A stretch of DNA of 64,000 nucleotides from Methylorubrum thiocyanatum (GTDB taxonomy: Bacteria; Pseudomonadota; Alphaproteobacteria; Rhizobiales; Beijerinckiaceae), in NCBI GenBank assembly GCA_014138645.1, contig JACJIB010000002.1:310001-374000 (forward strand), written 5' to 3'. The translations under genes were made by a program, and so were the position numbers. Numbering within the stretch: position 1 is the stretch's first letter; every line of letters begins with the position of its first letter. Below, piece after piece: positions 54,134-63,608 of the stretch. The notes beneath the pieces were generated by a model. It saw only the letters and a program-made list of their open reading frames with translations. It ran no database searches and was not told the origin of the DNA.

Positions 54134-54982
54134 TCAGGCGGGGATCACGTCCACGATCTCGTAGGTGTCGGGATCGATGATGACGATGTCGTCGCCGACG
54201 AGGATGAATTGCAGCCCGCGATAGGCGGGCACCAGCGTCAGGATCGCCGGCGGCAGCGGATGCAGCGAGACCGAGCGCGGAATCGCGGTACCGACGCGAA
54301 CCGCGAAGTTGACGTTCGACACGGCCCGGACGTTGGAGCGGGTGATCGACTGGCGGAACTCGGTCCGCTGCGTCGAACTCAGGTTCCTGGAGGCGCCGCG
54401 CGCCTCCGTAGCGGCGCCGCGACCGCCCCGCTCGCCGACACCGTCGCGTGTGCTCCGCTCACCGGCACCGTCGCGGCTGCCGCGTTCACCGGCCGCGCCG
54501 CGTCCGTCGCGCTCTCCGGCTGCGTCCCGGCCGCCGCGATCGTTCGGTCCCGCGTCCCGACCGCCGCGCTCGCCGGATTCCCCGGTCCGGGCCGCACCGC
54601 CCTCGCGGCCACCTTCACGACCGCCGCGAGGGCCGGCCTCTCCTCCTTCGGCGCCGCCGCGCGCGGGGCCACCGGCCGCACCGCCGCTCTCGCCACCGCG
54701 AGCGCCGCCGACATCGGCGCCGCCGCGGGCACCGCCTGCGCCGCCGACATCACCCGCTCCGCCGCGGGCACCGCCCGCTGCACCGCCGCCCGCGCCGCCG
54801 ACGCCACCACCACCGGCGCCTCCGCCGGCAGCGCCCCCTCCGCCGGCGCCCACGCCGGCTCCGCCCGCACCGCCGCCCGCGCCGCCCCCGGCACCACCCG
54901 CGCCGCCGCCCTGCGCCAGCGCCGTTGCCGCGCCGAGCACCAGGATCGCTGCTGTGGCCGTACTGCGAAAGAATTTCGTCAT
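54134..54982 (-). CDS. exported Gly-rich protein with C-terminal DUF1236 domain
   Basis: 282 residues. A signal peptide (MTKFFRSTATAAILVLGAAT, cleavage near ALA-QG) is followed by about 75 residues of nearly pure Gly/Ala/Val, then a Gly/Arg/Asp/Glu-rich region to about residue 190, and a folded C-terminal domain: SSTQRTEFRQSITRSNVRAV, AIPRSVSLHPLPPAILTLVP and DDIVIIDPDTYEIVDVIPA, typical of DUF1236. Role unknown; DUF1236 proteins are found in the envelope of Rhizobiales. The repetitive coding DNA yields long antisense open frames. Confidence 0.85.
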   Translation of the reverse strand: MTKFFRSTATAAILVLGAATALAQGGGAGGAGGGAGGGAGGAGVGAGGGGAAGGGAGGGGVGGAGGGAAGGARGGAGDVGGAGGARGGADVGGARGGESGGAAGGPARGGAEGGEAGPRGGREGGREGGAARTGESGERGGRDAGPNDRGGRDAAGERDGRGAAGERGSRDGAGERSTRDGVGERGGRGAATEARGASRNLSSTQRTEFRQSITRSNVRAVSNVNFAVRVGTAIPRSVSLHPLPPAILTLVPAYRGLQFILVGDDIVIIDPDTYEIVDVIPA

Positions 54983-55414
54983 GTTCCGTCCCTCTCGACT
55001 GCCGGTCGCCGACGCGGCGCCGAAGCCCGGCTCGCAACGGCGACTGGCGGAGAACCGTTCCCCGGCGCATACGATCCGGGTTGTTCTTCGCAACGATCCG
55101 GGCAAAGCGTGAGCGCGTGCGGATCCGGGGCGGAAGTGCTGTGAAACGACCTTCCATCTCTCTGAAGATCTGCGTCGGCGCGAAGCGATATTGCCCGTGA
55201 TGCGCCTCGCGCTGCAGTGGTCGCGTCCCCACCGGGCGCCGCGTCCGGCATCCGCGATGTGGCGGCCCGGTCGATCGAGGACCGGGGGGCGACGTTCGCC
55301 GGCATCTGTCACGGAACGGCCGGCTGCCGCATCGGCGCGTCGGGCCGCTCGATTAGGTAGTCACTTTTGTTAAGGCATACGGCCGCCGGGCGGCCGGATC
55401 GTCGGGGGAAACGC
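54983..55414. other. intergenic region between Gly-rich and MHS transporter genes
   Basis: About 430 bases with divergent genes. No gene is supported on either strand. A good ribosome site (gggggaaa) precedes the transporter at its right end. Promoters for both genes must lie here; no hairpin or known riboswitch was recognised. Confidence 0.45.
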
Positions 55415-56770
55415 ATGCCGGACATCGCCAAGGCGGCACCATCGTTGGACGACGCGGCCGACCGGCGCCGCCGCATCATGGCCATCGTCGGATCCTCGTC
55501 GGGCAATCTCGTCGAGTGGTACGACTTCTACTGCTACGCCTTCTTCGCGCTCTATTTCGCCCCGGTCTTCTTTCCCGAAGGCGACAGCACCGGCCAGCTC
55601 CTCAAATCGGCGGCGGTGTTCGCGGTGGGCTTCTTCATGCGGCCCATCGGCGGCTGGTTGTTCGGGCGCATCGCCGACCGCCTCGGGCGCAAGACCTCGC
55701 TGATGATCTCGGTGCTGATGATGTGCGGCGGCTCGCTCGCCATCGCCCTGCTGCCGACCTACGCCACCGTCGGCGCGCTCGCACCGGTCCTGCTCGTCCT
55801 CGCGCGCATGGTGCAGGGCCTCTCCGTGGGCGGCGAGTACGGCACCAGCGCGACCTACATGAGCGAGGTCGCCGCCAAGGGGCAGCGCGGCTTCTACGCC
55901 TCGTTCCAGTACGTCACGCTGATCGGCGGCCAGCTTCTCGCCTCGCTGGTCCTCGTCGTGCTGCAGAGCCTGCTCACGGCCGAGCAGCTCACCGCCTGGG
56001 GCTGGCGCATCCCCTTCGTCATCGGCGCCCTGGCGGCGGTGGTCGCCCTGTTCCTGCGCCGCTCGCTCTCCGAGACGATGAGCGAGGAGAACAAGGACTC
56101 GAAAGAGTCGGGCACCTTCTCCGGCCTGTTCAAGCACTGGCGCGCCTTTGCCGTGGTGTTCGCCATTACGGCCGGCGGGTCGTTGTCGTTCTACACACTC
56201 ACGACGTACATGCAGAAATACATCGTCAACACCGCCCATATGGACAAGGTGACCGCCTCGCAGCTCACCACGGTGGCGCTGTTCGTCTACATGGTGATCC
56301 AGCCGTTCTTCGGCTGGCTCTCGGATCGGATCGGCCGGAAGAGGAGCATGCTGCTGTTCAGCGGGCTCGGGATGGTGCTGATCGTGCCGCTGATGACGGC
56401 GATCGGCGCCACCACCGATCCGATGCTGTCCTTCGGCCTGATCATGCTCGGGCTCGTGGTGATCAGCTTCTACACCGGCATCAGCGGCATCGTGAAAGCG
56501 GAGCTGTTTCCAACCCAGGTGCGGGCGCTGGGCGTCGGCCTGTCCTACGCGATCGCCAACTCGGTCTTCGGCGGCACCGCGGAGGCGATCGCGCTCTGGC
56601 TCAAGCAGGCGGGCGCGGAGAGCAGCTTCTTCTGGTACGTCGCCGTGATGCTCGCGGCCTCGTTCGGCGCCTCGCTGCTGATGCCGAACCCGAAGCGCCA
56701 CGGTTATCTCGACGGCGACGGCACCGTCGAGGAGGCGCTCGGGCGCAAGACCAGCCCGGCTCTGGCCTGA
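55415..56770 (+). CDS. MFS transporter, metabolite:H+ symporter (MHS) family
   Basis: 451 residues, twelve helices. [60 protein letters not shown] and [13 protein letters not shown] are the hallmarks of the alpha-ketoglutarate/proline/shikimate (KgtP, ProP) group, which imports organic acids or betaines with protons. A good ribosome site lies before the ATG. It converges on the BKACE/dehydrogenase pair, which suggests it brings in their substrate. Confidence 0.92.
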   Translation: MPDIAKAAPSLDDAADRRRRIMAIVGSSSGNLVEWYDFYCYAFFALYFAPVFFPEGDSTGQLLKSAAVFAVGFFMRPIGGWLFGRIADRLGRKTSLMISVLMMCGGSLAIALLPTYATVGALAPVLLVLARMVQGLSVGGEYGTSATYMSEVAAKGQRGFYASFQYVTLIGGQLLASLVLVVLQSLLTAEQLTAWGWRIPFVIGALAAVVALFLRRSLSETMSEENKDSKESGTFSGLFKHWRAFAVVFAITAGGSLSFYTLTTYMQKYIVNTAHMDKVTASQLTTVALFVYMVIQPFFGWLSDRIGRKRSMLLFSGLGMVLIVPLMTAIGATTDPMLSFGLIMLGLVVISFYTGISGIVKAELFPTQVRALGVGLSYAIANSVFGGTAEAIALWLKQAGAESSFFWYVAVMLAASFGASLLMPNPKRHGYLDGDGTVEEALGRKTSPALA

Positions 56771-56782
56771 TCGACGATCCGC

Positions 56783-57607
56783 TCAGCCGAGGTGCAGGAT
56801 CGCCCGTGCCTCGGCGGGCGTCGCCGGCCGGGCGCCGTGCTCGGCGCAGATCTGGGCGGCCAGACGGACGAGACCGGCATTGCCGTCGGCGAGCCGCTCC
56901 TTCGAGAGGCGCACGTTGTCCTCCAGGCCGGTGCGAACCCCTTGCGCACCGCGGGCGAGCGCCCAGCCCATCACCGGGCTCTGGAAGCGGCCGATGCCGA
57001 AGGCGCCCCAGGTGGCGTCCGGCAACAGGCGCCGGGTCTCGGCGAGCAGCATGTCGAGAAGCTGCGGGTCGGCCGGCAGGGCGTTGCGGATGCCCATCAC
57101 GAACTGCACGTGAGGCGCGGCGCCGATCACCCCCTCGTCCACGAGGCGGCGGGCGTTGTGGATGTGGGTCAGGTCGAAGACCTCGATCTCCGGGGCGACG
57201 CCCTCGTCCCGCATCCATCGGGCGAGGGCCGTGAACGAGGCGGCCGGGTTCTCGTAGACGCCGTCGCCGAAATTGACCGAGCCGGTCGTCAGGGAGGCCA
57301 TGTCCGGCCGGTGGATCAGGCAGGCGCCACGCTCGGCCGGGTCGGAGCCCGCCCCGCTCGTCGAGAACTGTACGATCATCCCAGGGCAGTGCCGGCGGAG
57401 GCCCTCCTGCACGGCGCGGAAGCGCTCCGGATCGAGGGACGGGCTCTCGTCGTCCCCGCGGACATGGATGTGGGCGAGCGCCGCGCCGGCCTCGTAGGCG
57501 GCGTGGGTCGATTCGATCTGCTCGGACGGGGTGATCGGCACGGTCGGGTTGTCGGCCTTGCGGGCGACCGAGCCGGTGATGGCGACGGTGACAACGACGG
57601 GTCTCAT
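56783..57607 (-). CDS. beta-keto acid cleavage enzyme (BKACE, DUF849)
   Basis: 274 residues of the zinc-dependent BKACE family: PVVVTVAITGSVARKADNPT at the start, His46 and His48 in AALAHIHVRGDD as zinc ligands, VQFSTSGAGSDP, ASLTTGSVNFGDGVYEN and VMGIRNALP. Such enzymes react a beta-keto acid with acetyl-CoA to give acetoacetate and an acyl-CoA; 3-keto-5-aminohexanoate and dehydrocarnitine are known substrates. It follows the dehydrogenase by 14 bp on the same strand. Confidence 0.9.
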   Translation of the reverse strand: MRPVVVTVAITGSVARKADNPTVPITPSEQIESTHAAYEAGAALAHIHVRGDDESPSLDPERFRAVQEGLRRHCPGMIVQFSTSGAGSDPAERGACLIHRPDMASLTTGSVNFGDGVYENPAASFTALARWMRDEGVAPEIEVFDLTHIHNARRLVDEGVIGAAPHVQFVMGIRNALPADPQLLDMLLAETRRLLPDATWGAFGIGRFQSPVMGWALARGAQGVRTGLEDNVRLSKERLADGNAGLVRLAAQICAEHGARPATPAEARAILHLG

Positions 57608-57621
57608 CGCGGCCGGCCCCG

Positions 57622-58701
57622 TCAGCCCAGCGCCTGCTCGACCGCGCGGCCGCAGGCCTGCGTGTCGGCGTTGCCGCCGAGGTCGCGCGTGCGCAGCGTC
57701 CGCTCGGCGAGCACACGCTCGATGCCGGCGACGATCTCGGCCGCGGCCGCGCGCTCGCCGAGATGCTCCAGCATCATCGCCCCCGACCAGATCTGGCCGA
57801 TCGGGTTGGCGATCCCCTGGCCCGCAATGTCGGGGGCCGAGCCGTGTACCGGCTCGAACACGGAGGGGTGGATCCGCTCCGGGTTGATGTTGCCCGACGG
57901 CGCGATGCCGATGGTGCCGGTGCAGGCCGGCCCGAGATCGGAGAGGATGTCGCCGAAGAGGTTCGAGGCCACCACCACGTCGAACCGGTCCGGGTTCAGC
58001 ACGAAATGCGCCGTCAGGATGTCGATGTGGTACTGGTCCCATCGGACATCGGGGAAGCCTTCGGCCACGGCCCGCACCCGCTCGTCCCAGAACGGCATGG
58101 TGATCGAGATGCCGTTGGACTTGGTGGCGGAGGTCAGATGCCGCTTGGGCCGGCTCTGCGCCAATTCGAACGCGAACTTCAGCACGCGATCGACGCCGTG
58201 GCGGGTGAAGACCGATTCCTGCACCGCGAATTCGCGCTCGGTGCCGGGAAACATCCGTCCGCCCGCGTTGGAATACTCGCCCTCGGTGTTCTCGCGCACG
58301 ACCCAGAAGTCGATGTCGCCGGGCGCGCGGCCGGCCAGCGGCGACGGGACGCCCGGCATCAGCCGGACGGGGCGCAGATTGACGTACTGGTCGAACTCGC
58401 GCCGGAACTGGATCAGCGAGCCCCAGAGCGAGATGTGGTCGGGGACGCGCTCCGGCATGCCGACGGCGCCGAAGAAGATCGCGTCGTGGGAGCCGATCTG
58501 CGCCTTCCAATCCTCGGGCATCATCCGCCCGTGGGTCTCGTAGTAGTCGCAGCTCGCGAACTCGAACCAATCCTGCGCGATCTCGAAGCCGTGGCGGGCG
58601 GCGGCCCGTTCCAGAACCCGCACGCCCTCCGGCACGACCTCTTTGCCGATGCCGTCGCCGGGAATCACCGCGATCCGGTAGCTGCGCTTGGTCCCGCTCA
58701 T
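57622..58701 (-). CDS. tartrate/D-malate dehydrogenase-type (isopropylmalate dehydrogenase family)
   Basis: 359 residues from MSGTKRSYRIAVIPGDGIGK. It belongs to the NAD(P)-dependent decarboxylating beta-hydroxyacid dehydrogenases: WVVRENTEGEYSNAGGRMF, FAFELAQSRPKRHLTSATKS, DVVVASNLFGDILSDLGPA and SVFEPVHGSAPDIAG. The GMPERVPDHISLWGSLIQFR segment is closer to tartrate dehydrogenase/D-malate dehydrogenase than to LeuB. It probably oxidises a 2-hydroxyacid whose keto product is handled with the BKACE. Confidence 0.9.
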   Translation of the reverse strand: MSGTKRSYRIAVIPGDGIGKEVVPEGVRVLERAAARHGFEIAQDWFEFASCDYYETHGRMMPEDWKAQIGSHDAIFFGAVGMPERVPDHISLWGSLIQFRREFDQYVNLRPVRLMPGVPSPLAGRAPGDIDFWVVRENTEGEYSNAGGRMFPGTEREFAVQESVFTRHGVDRVLKFAFELAQSRPKRHLTSATKSNGISITMPFWDERVRAVAEGFPDVRWDQYHIDILTAHFVLNPDRFDVVVASNLFGDILSDLGPACTGTIGIAPSGNINPERIHPSVFEPVHGSAPDIAGQGIANPIGQIWSGAMMLEHLGERAAAAEIVAGIERVLAERTLRTRDLGGNADTQACGRAVEQALG

Positions 58702-58814
58702 GCTCGTCGCCTCGTGCCCGCCCCCGGCGCTTCCCTCGCGCCGGAGCCCCACGGCGTCAATGGCGCCGCGGTGACACGGCCGGGCATCGCGTCAGGGCGA
58801 CGCCCGGGAGAGGA

Positions 58815-59258
58815 TCAGCGGATCGAGCCCGTGGTCTCTCCAGGGCAGGTATCCTGAGCGCGGGCGCGCAGCACGCGCTTCAAACGGAGAGGTTGCGAGC
58901 CGTCGGCGCTGTGCAGCGTGCCGATGAGGGCGTCGGGACCGGCGGTGCCGCGGAAGCTGACGCCCCCGGCGCTCGTCTCGACGTGGAAGGCGACATCCTT
59001 GGTGGTGTCGTCGACGGTGACCGCCGTCTCGATCGGGGCAGGAAGGCCCGCGCCCTCGTAGACGAGGTTGTCGCCCTTGGGCCAGCGCTTGAGGGTGATG
59101 CGCCGCCCGCTCTGTGCGCCGTCCTCCGGCATCGTGCAGAGGTCGGCGTAGACGTAGGTGCCCGAGACCCAACTCGTCCGCGCCGCGGCGGGTGAAGCGG
59201 CGGCGAGGACCAAGCCGACGAGCACGCCGAAACGGACGATGGGGCGGGCTGACGACAT
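58815..59258 (-). CDS. exported protein of unknown function
   Basis: 147 residues with a signal peptide (MSSARPIVRFGVLVGLVLAA, cleavage near AAA-RT) and a mature domain with beta-rich pattern (SWVSGTYVYADLCTMPEDGA, LVYEGAGLPAPIETAVTVDD, FRGTAGPDALIGTLHSADGS). Two cysteines (LCTM, DTCPG) could pair. No family is recognised. It lies 113 bp upstream-side of the dehydrogenase gene's start on the same strand and is probably separate. Confidence 0.72.
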   Translation of the reverse strand: MSSARPIVRFGVLVGLVLAAASPAAARTSWVSGTYVYADLCTMPEDGAQSGRRITLKRWPKGDNLVYEGAGLPAPIETAVTVDDTTKDVAFHVETSAGGVSFRGTAGPDALIGTLHSADGSQPLRLKRVLRARAQDTCPGETTGSIR

Positions 59259-59368
59259 GGCGATCCTTCTCGAGCGGCGCGGCTCCGGCGCCCCTGACGG
59301 AAAGTGACAGACTGGAAGCAGTTCCTGCGCCACGGACGCGGGAGGTGCGCGCCGGCACGTCCCGCGCG

Positions 59369-60247
59369 TCACGCGTTCGCGCTCTGCCACGCCTCGCGGC
59401 CCGCCCGGTCGAGGGTGGCGAAATCCTCGTCGCTCAGGCTGAGGCTCGCCCCGGCGGCATTCTCGGCGAGGTGGCCGGGGTCGCCGGTGCCGGGAATCGG
59501 CAGCATCACCGGCGAGCGCTTCAGGAGCCACGCCAGCGCCACCGCGCCGCCGCTCGCGCCGAGGCGCCCGGCGATCGATTCCAGTGCCGAACCGGGGCCG
59601 GTCAGCGAACCCTTGTCGAGGGGCGCCCAGGGGATGAAGCCGATGCCGTGCTGCTCGCAATGGGTCAGCACCGCCTCACTGGTGCGGTCGACGAGGTTGT
59701 AGCGGTTCTGCACGCTCGCCACGGGGAAGAACCTTTGCGCCGCCTCGATGTCCTCGACCGAGACCTCGGACAGGCCGACATGCCGGATCAGCCCCTCCTT
59801 CCGCATGGCCGCGATCGCCTCGAACTGCACCTCGCGGGGGCAATCCGGCCCGATCCGGTGGAGCTGCCACAGGTCGATCCGCTCGAGGCCGAGGCGCCGC
59901 AGGCTCATCAGCACGCATTGGCGCAGGTAGTCGGGATGGCCGACGGGGCGCCAGATGTCGGGGCCGTGCCGGGTCAGGCCGCCCTTGGTGGCGATGACGA
60001 GACCCTCGTAGGGATGCAGCGTCTCGCGGATCAGATCCTCGCTGACGAAGGGGCCGTAGCTGTCGGCGGTGTCGATCAGATCGATCCCGAGGCCGGGCAC
60101 CGCCCGCAGGGTGGCCTTCGCCTTCTCACGGTCGGACGGATCGCCCCAAATGCCCGCCCCGGTGATGCGCATCGCGCCGAACCCGAGTCGATGAACGGTG
60201 AGATCCCCGCCGATCGCGAAGGTGCCCGATGCCTCGACGGCCGCCAT
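59369..60247 (-). CDS. aldo/keto reductase
   Basis: 292-residue TIM-barrel NAD(P)H oxidoreductase. The catalytic tetrad is Asp59 and Tyr64 in DTADSYGPF, Lys88 in IATKGG and His130 in [27 protein letters not shown] and [15 protein letters not shown] complete the fold. Substrate not determinable; relatives include small-aldehyde reductases. It lies 110 bp upstream of the exported protein on the same strand. Confidence 0.9.
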   Translation of the reverse strand: MAAVEASGTFAIGGDLTVHRLGFGAMRITGAGIWGDPSDREKAKATLRAVPGLGIDLIDTADSYGPFVSEDLIRETLHPYEGLVIATKGGLTRHGPDIWRPVGHPDYLRQCVLMSLRRLGLERIDLWQLHRIGPDCPREVQFEAIAAMRKEGLIRHVGLSEVSVEDIEAAQRFFPVASVQNRYNLVDRTSEAVLTHCEQHGIGFIPWAPLDKGSLTGPGSALESIAGRLGASGGAVALAWLLKRSPVMLPIPGTGDPGHLAENAAGASLSLSDEDFATLDRAGREAWQSANA

Positions 60248-60329
60248 GTCCCCGCTCCTCTCGCAGCGCTCCCGATGAGGAGGGAACGCGGAAGGCCGGT
60301 GCCGGGTCCGCCGGACGGGCGCCGTGGCC

Positions 60330-61115
60330 TCAGAACTCGCGGATCACGCGCATCGCCGCCACGAGTCCGACGTCGCGATCCGTCTGGAATTCGACGCCGA
60401 GGCCTGCCTGGATGCTCGTCCGTTCCGTGAGGCGACGGTGGATCTGCGGCATGACGAGGGCACGGGTGCGGTCGTCCCCCGCGATGTCCTGCCTCAGGTT
60501 GAATTCGAGCCCGAGCACGGTGTCCGGATCGACATCGTAGAAGACCGAATGGTTGAGGAGCAGCGCGGTGGGGCCGAGCTGCCGCAGGCCGACCTGGCGC
60601 AGACCCGCCATGCTCAGCATGCTCCAGCGCCCGTCGGAGCGATATCCGGAGATGTAGAGGAGCGCGTTGCGGACGCTCCCGCTGCCGCGCTCGACCTGAC
60701 CGATATACTGCCAGCCGTGGATCCAACGCCCGTCCGCCCCCGTCCCGAAGGTGCCCTGGAGCGCGAACTTGAACTGGGTCAGGCGCCCGTCCTCGAACGG
60801 CAGTTCCAGCTCCAGCGACTGCCCGTCGGCATAGGCGTATTCGAGTTCGGGCGCCCAGTCGGTCGCGCCCCGGCTCAGCGGCCGGAGCGTGAGGACGTTG
60901 ACCTCCCGCTCCCCCGCCCGCGCACCGAGGGGGCGGAGCAGGTCGAACACCATCGGCTCGGGAATGCGCGGGCTCTCCGCCGCGAGCGGCTCGGCCCCTG
61001 CCGCCGTCGGCAGGGCGGCGGACAGGATCGCCGCGACGGCGCGGCTCCGCGTCGAACCGCGGCCCGCCGTGAGGGCGGGCCGGGCGCGGACCTTACGCTC
61101 GGATCGGGGCGGCAC
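60330..61115 (-). CDS. exported protein of unknown function (possible outer-membrane-like beta protein)
   Basis: 261 residues from a GTG with GAG eight bases before it; the only other start is a TTG 105 bases upstream. After a basic N-terminus a signal-like stretch ([20 protein letters not shown]) leads to a beta-rich domain with alternating aromatic residues ([30 protein letters not shown] [30 protein letters not shown]), the pattern of an outer-membrane beta-barrel ending in F. No family name is offered. Confidence 0.72.
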   Translation of the reverse strand: MPPRSERKVRARPALTAGRGSTRSRAVAAILSAALPTAAGAEPLAAESPRIPEPMVFDLLRPLGARAGEREVNVLTLRPLSRGATDWAPELEYAYADGQSLELELPFEDGRLTQFKFALQGTFGTGADGRWIHGWQYIGQVERGSGSVRNALLYISGYRSDGRWSMLSMAGLRQVGLRQLGPTALLLNHSVFYDVDPDTVLGLEFNLRQDIAGDDRTRALVMPQIHRRLTERTSIQAGLGVEFQTDRDVGLVAAMRVIREF

Positions 61116-61225
61116 CGGTCTCAATGGCCCGTAAGTCTCTTCCGCTGGCGATCCGCCGCGTCGCGAGACCGGCCGTTGGTAGACGCTGAAGGGTGGGCCG
61201 CCAATCCGTGCGACGTGCAACCCCG

Positions 61226-63223
61226 TCAGGCCGCCCGGATCGCGGTGAGGAAATCCTCGACTTCGCGCCGCACGTTCTCCGACTGGGTCGCGAGCTCGGA
61301 CGAGGCCATCATCACCTGCTGCGCGGCCGATCCGGTCTCGCTCGACAACGCCTGCACCTGCGCCACGCTCATCGACACGTCCTGGGTGCCGCGGGCCGCC
61401 TCGGAAGCGTTGCGGGCGATCTCGTTGGTCGCCGCGGTCTGCTGCACGACGGTCGCCGCGATCGAGGCGGTGATGTCGTTGACCGAGACGATGGTCCGGC
61501 CGATCTGCTGGATCGCGCCGAGCGCCTGGGTCGAGGCGGACTGGATCGCGGCGACCTGATCGGAGATCGCGTCGGTGGTGCGCGCGGTCTGCGCGGCCAG
61601 TTCCTTGACCTCGGTGGCAACGACCGCGAAGCCGCGGCCCGCCTCGCCGGCGCGCGCCGCCTCGATGGTGGCGTTCAGCGCCAGCAGGTTGGTCTGGCTC
61701 GCGAGTCCCGAGATCATCGTCACGGCTTCACCGATCTTCTCGGCGGCGCGGCTGAGATCGGACATCGAGGCGGTGGTCGCCCGCGCCTCGTGGTCGGCGT
61801 GGTTCGCGACGTCGTTCGATTGCTGCACGCGCCGCTCGATCTCCCCGAGCGAGGCGACCATCTCCTCGGCGGCGGCGGCGACCGTCTGCACGTTCATGGT
61901 GGCCTCCTCGGCGGCGGCGCTGGAGGAGACCGCCTGCCCGTTGGTGCTGTCGGCGACCTGCGTCATCGACCGGGCGGTGGAGTCGAGTTCGGTCGCCGCC
62001 GAGGTCACGATGGCGATGGAGGCGGCGATCCTGTCCTCGAAGCCGCGCACAAGCTGATCGACCCGGTCGGCCCGGCGCTGGCGGGCGGAGGCCTGCGCCG
62101 CCTGCTCCGCTTCGAGCGCGATCCGCGCCACCGCGTTCTGCCGGAAGACTTCCACGGCCTCGGCCATCCGACCCATCTCGTCGGTCGCGTCCTGCGACGG
62201 CACATGGATCGCCGTCTCGCCGTCCGCGAGGCGGGTCATGGCGGCGGTCATTCCCGAGATCGGGCGGATCAGGCTGCGGGCGATCAGGACGGCCAGGGCG
62301 GCGCCCAGTGCCAGGATCAGGCCGAGCAGTGCGATCTGGACGGATTTCGTCCGCGACATCAGGGCATTGCTCTGTGCCACGCCCTGTTCGAGCGCTGCTT
62401 CGAGCTTGCCCCGCACATCGCGTCCGATGGCGTCGATCCGGTCCACTCTCGGCTTCAGTGTCTCATCGAAGAAGGTTTCGCTCTCGACGATGGCCTGAGA
62501 GGCGGCGACGATGCTCTTGTTGAGTCGGATCAGGGCCTCGTCGACGGTTTTCGCCATCCTCTGATCGCCGACGCTGAGATCGAGTCGGTTGAGCTTAGTA
62601 AGCGCCGCCTCGGCGTTGTTGAAGGCGTTGGCCGAGAGCGCGCGCCCGTTCGGATCCTTGGTGGCGAGGAAGCGCCAGTTCATGACCCGGAACAGGAGGA
62701 GCGCGCGTTCGACCTCCACGGCCTGCGCGATGACGGCATCCTGGCCCGTGGCCCGCAACTGCGCGACCAGCAGACCCGAGGCCTTGGTGAGGTCGTCACC
62801 GTTGGCGTAGACGCCGGCGCGGTTCTCGCGGATCTGATTTCCGAGTTCGGTCAGCTTCGGCAGCGTCTTGCCGAGATCGATCGACTGGTCGCGCAGCCGC
62901 TCGTAGGCCGCACGCCGCTCCGCGCTCGGCGTGTTGGCGATGAGGGTCTCGGAGCCCTGCCGGATTGCGTCGAGCGACGATGCCATTCCGGTGGTATATC
63001 CGGGCTCCTGCGTCAACCGATACTCGGCCGCTTGGCCGACCAGCCGGTCGGTCAGGCCATTGATCGTGTAGAGCGTCCGGGCCGCGGATTCGAATTGCGA
63101 ACGCGCCTGAAACATTTCATCGAGATGACTGATCTGCGTGTACGAGAATACTCCCATTCCGCAGGATAATGCGACAAGCGCAGAAAATCCGCCGTAGAGA
63201 CGCGTACGAATACCGGTCTTCAT
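61226..63223 (-). CDS. methyl-accepting chemotaxis protein
   Basis: 665 residues. First helix [20 protein letters not shown], a long periplasmic helical sensor (about 260 residues, larger than in the other chemoreceptor here), a second helix ([20 protein letters not shown]), HAMP ([20 protein letters not shown]), then the signalling domain with [20 protein letters not shown] and [20 protein letters not shown]. It signals to CheA/CheW; the ligand is unknown. The TARH2-like sensor and the tail ([14 protein letters not shown]) lack a CheR-tethering pentapeptide. Confidence 0.95.
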   Translation of the reverse strand: MKTGIRTRLYGGFSALVALSCGMGVFSYTQISHLDEMFQARSQFESAARTLYTINGLTDRLVGQAAEYRLTQEPGYTTGMASSLDAIRQGSETLIANTPSAERRAAYERLRDQSIDLGKTLPKLTELGNQIRENRAGVYANGDDLTKASGLLVAQLRATGQDAVIAQAVEVERALLLFRVMNWRFLATKDPNGRALSANAFNNAEAALTKLNRLDLSVGDQRMAKTVDEALIRLNKSIVAASQAIVESETFFDETLKPRVDRIDAIGRDVRGKLEAALEQGVAQSNALMSRTKSVQIALLGLILALGAALAVLIARSLIRPISGMTAAMTRLADGETAIHVPSQDATDEMGRMAEAVEVFRQNAVARIALEAEQAAQASARQRRADRVDQLVRGFEDRIAASIAIVTSAATELDSTARSMTQVADSTNGQAVSSSAAAEEATMNVQTVAAAAEEMVASLGEIERRVQQSNDVANHADHEARATTASMSDLSRAAEKIGEAVTMISGLASQTNLLALNATIEAARAGEAGRGFAVVATEVKELAAQTARTTDAISDQVAAIQSASTQALGAIQQIGRTIVSVNDITASIAATVVQQTAATNEIARNASEAARGTQDVSMSVAQVQALSSETGSAAQQVMMASSELATQSENVRREVEDFLTAIRAA

Positions 63224-63608
63224 GCTGCTGCCGTCACTGGAATAATTGCTGAACCGGTTCTCTCAGCTATCTCTTTCTGTGCTCTTAACATACGCTATTG
63301 GCAGATTAAAAATGATGCAATCGTGCAGGATTTGTACAAAGTCCCACTTGAGGATGCAGGTGCAACTTCGCGGCGTGGCATCGTCGCGGCCTTGCCGGAT
63401 GCGATCGGGGGATGCCGGCGTGCGGCCGACTTGCGGCTGAGAAGGGTCCACCAGGGGCAGCCCGCCCTTTCGTCGCGCGGGCGGAGGCTCACTGGGGTCT
63501 GACCAAACGAAAAGACGCCCGCTCGGGTCTGAGCGGGCGCTGAGTCGAGGGAATCCGTAGGAAGGGCAGCGGGGCCCGAGGACGGTCCCGCCGGATTTCG
63601 CGAGGGGA
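63224..63608. other. intergenic region with chemoreceptor promoter and DegP terminator
   Basis: 385 bases between two leftward genes. The part next to the chemoreceptor (63230-63350) is clearly AT-rich and should hold its promoter. The far part contains the DegP terminator listed separately. No gene is supported. Confidence 0.5.
63507..63539 (-). terminator. rho-independent terminator of the DegP-type gene
   Basis: In the leftward message a 9-bp stem (cgcccgctc and its complement, 63516-63539) with a 6-base loop is followed by tcttttcg, about 70 bases past the protease stop. Confidence 0.8.

Noticed and set aside
51962..55144. A 1060-residue + strand frame over comEC, lexA and the Gly-rich gene
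   Set aside because: Antisense to lexA and the DUF1236 gene and out of frame with comEC; no ribosome site or family match.
63224..63350. A sigma-28 (flagellar) promoter before the chemoreceptor gene
   Set aside because: A GCCAATAG segment resembles the -10 GCCGATAA, but no TAAA lies 15 bases before it.
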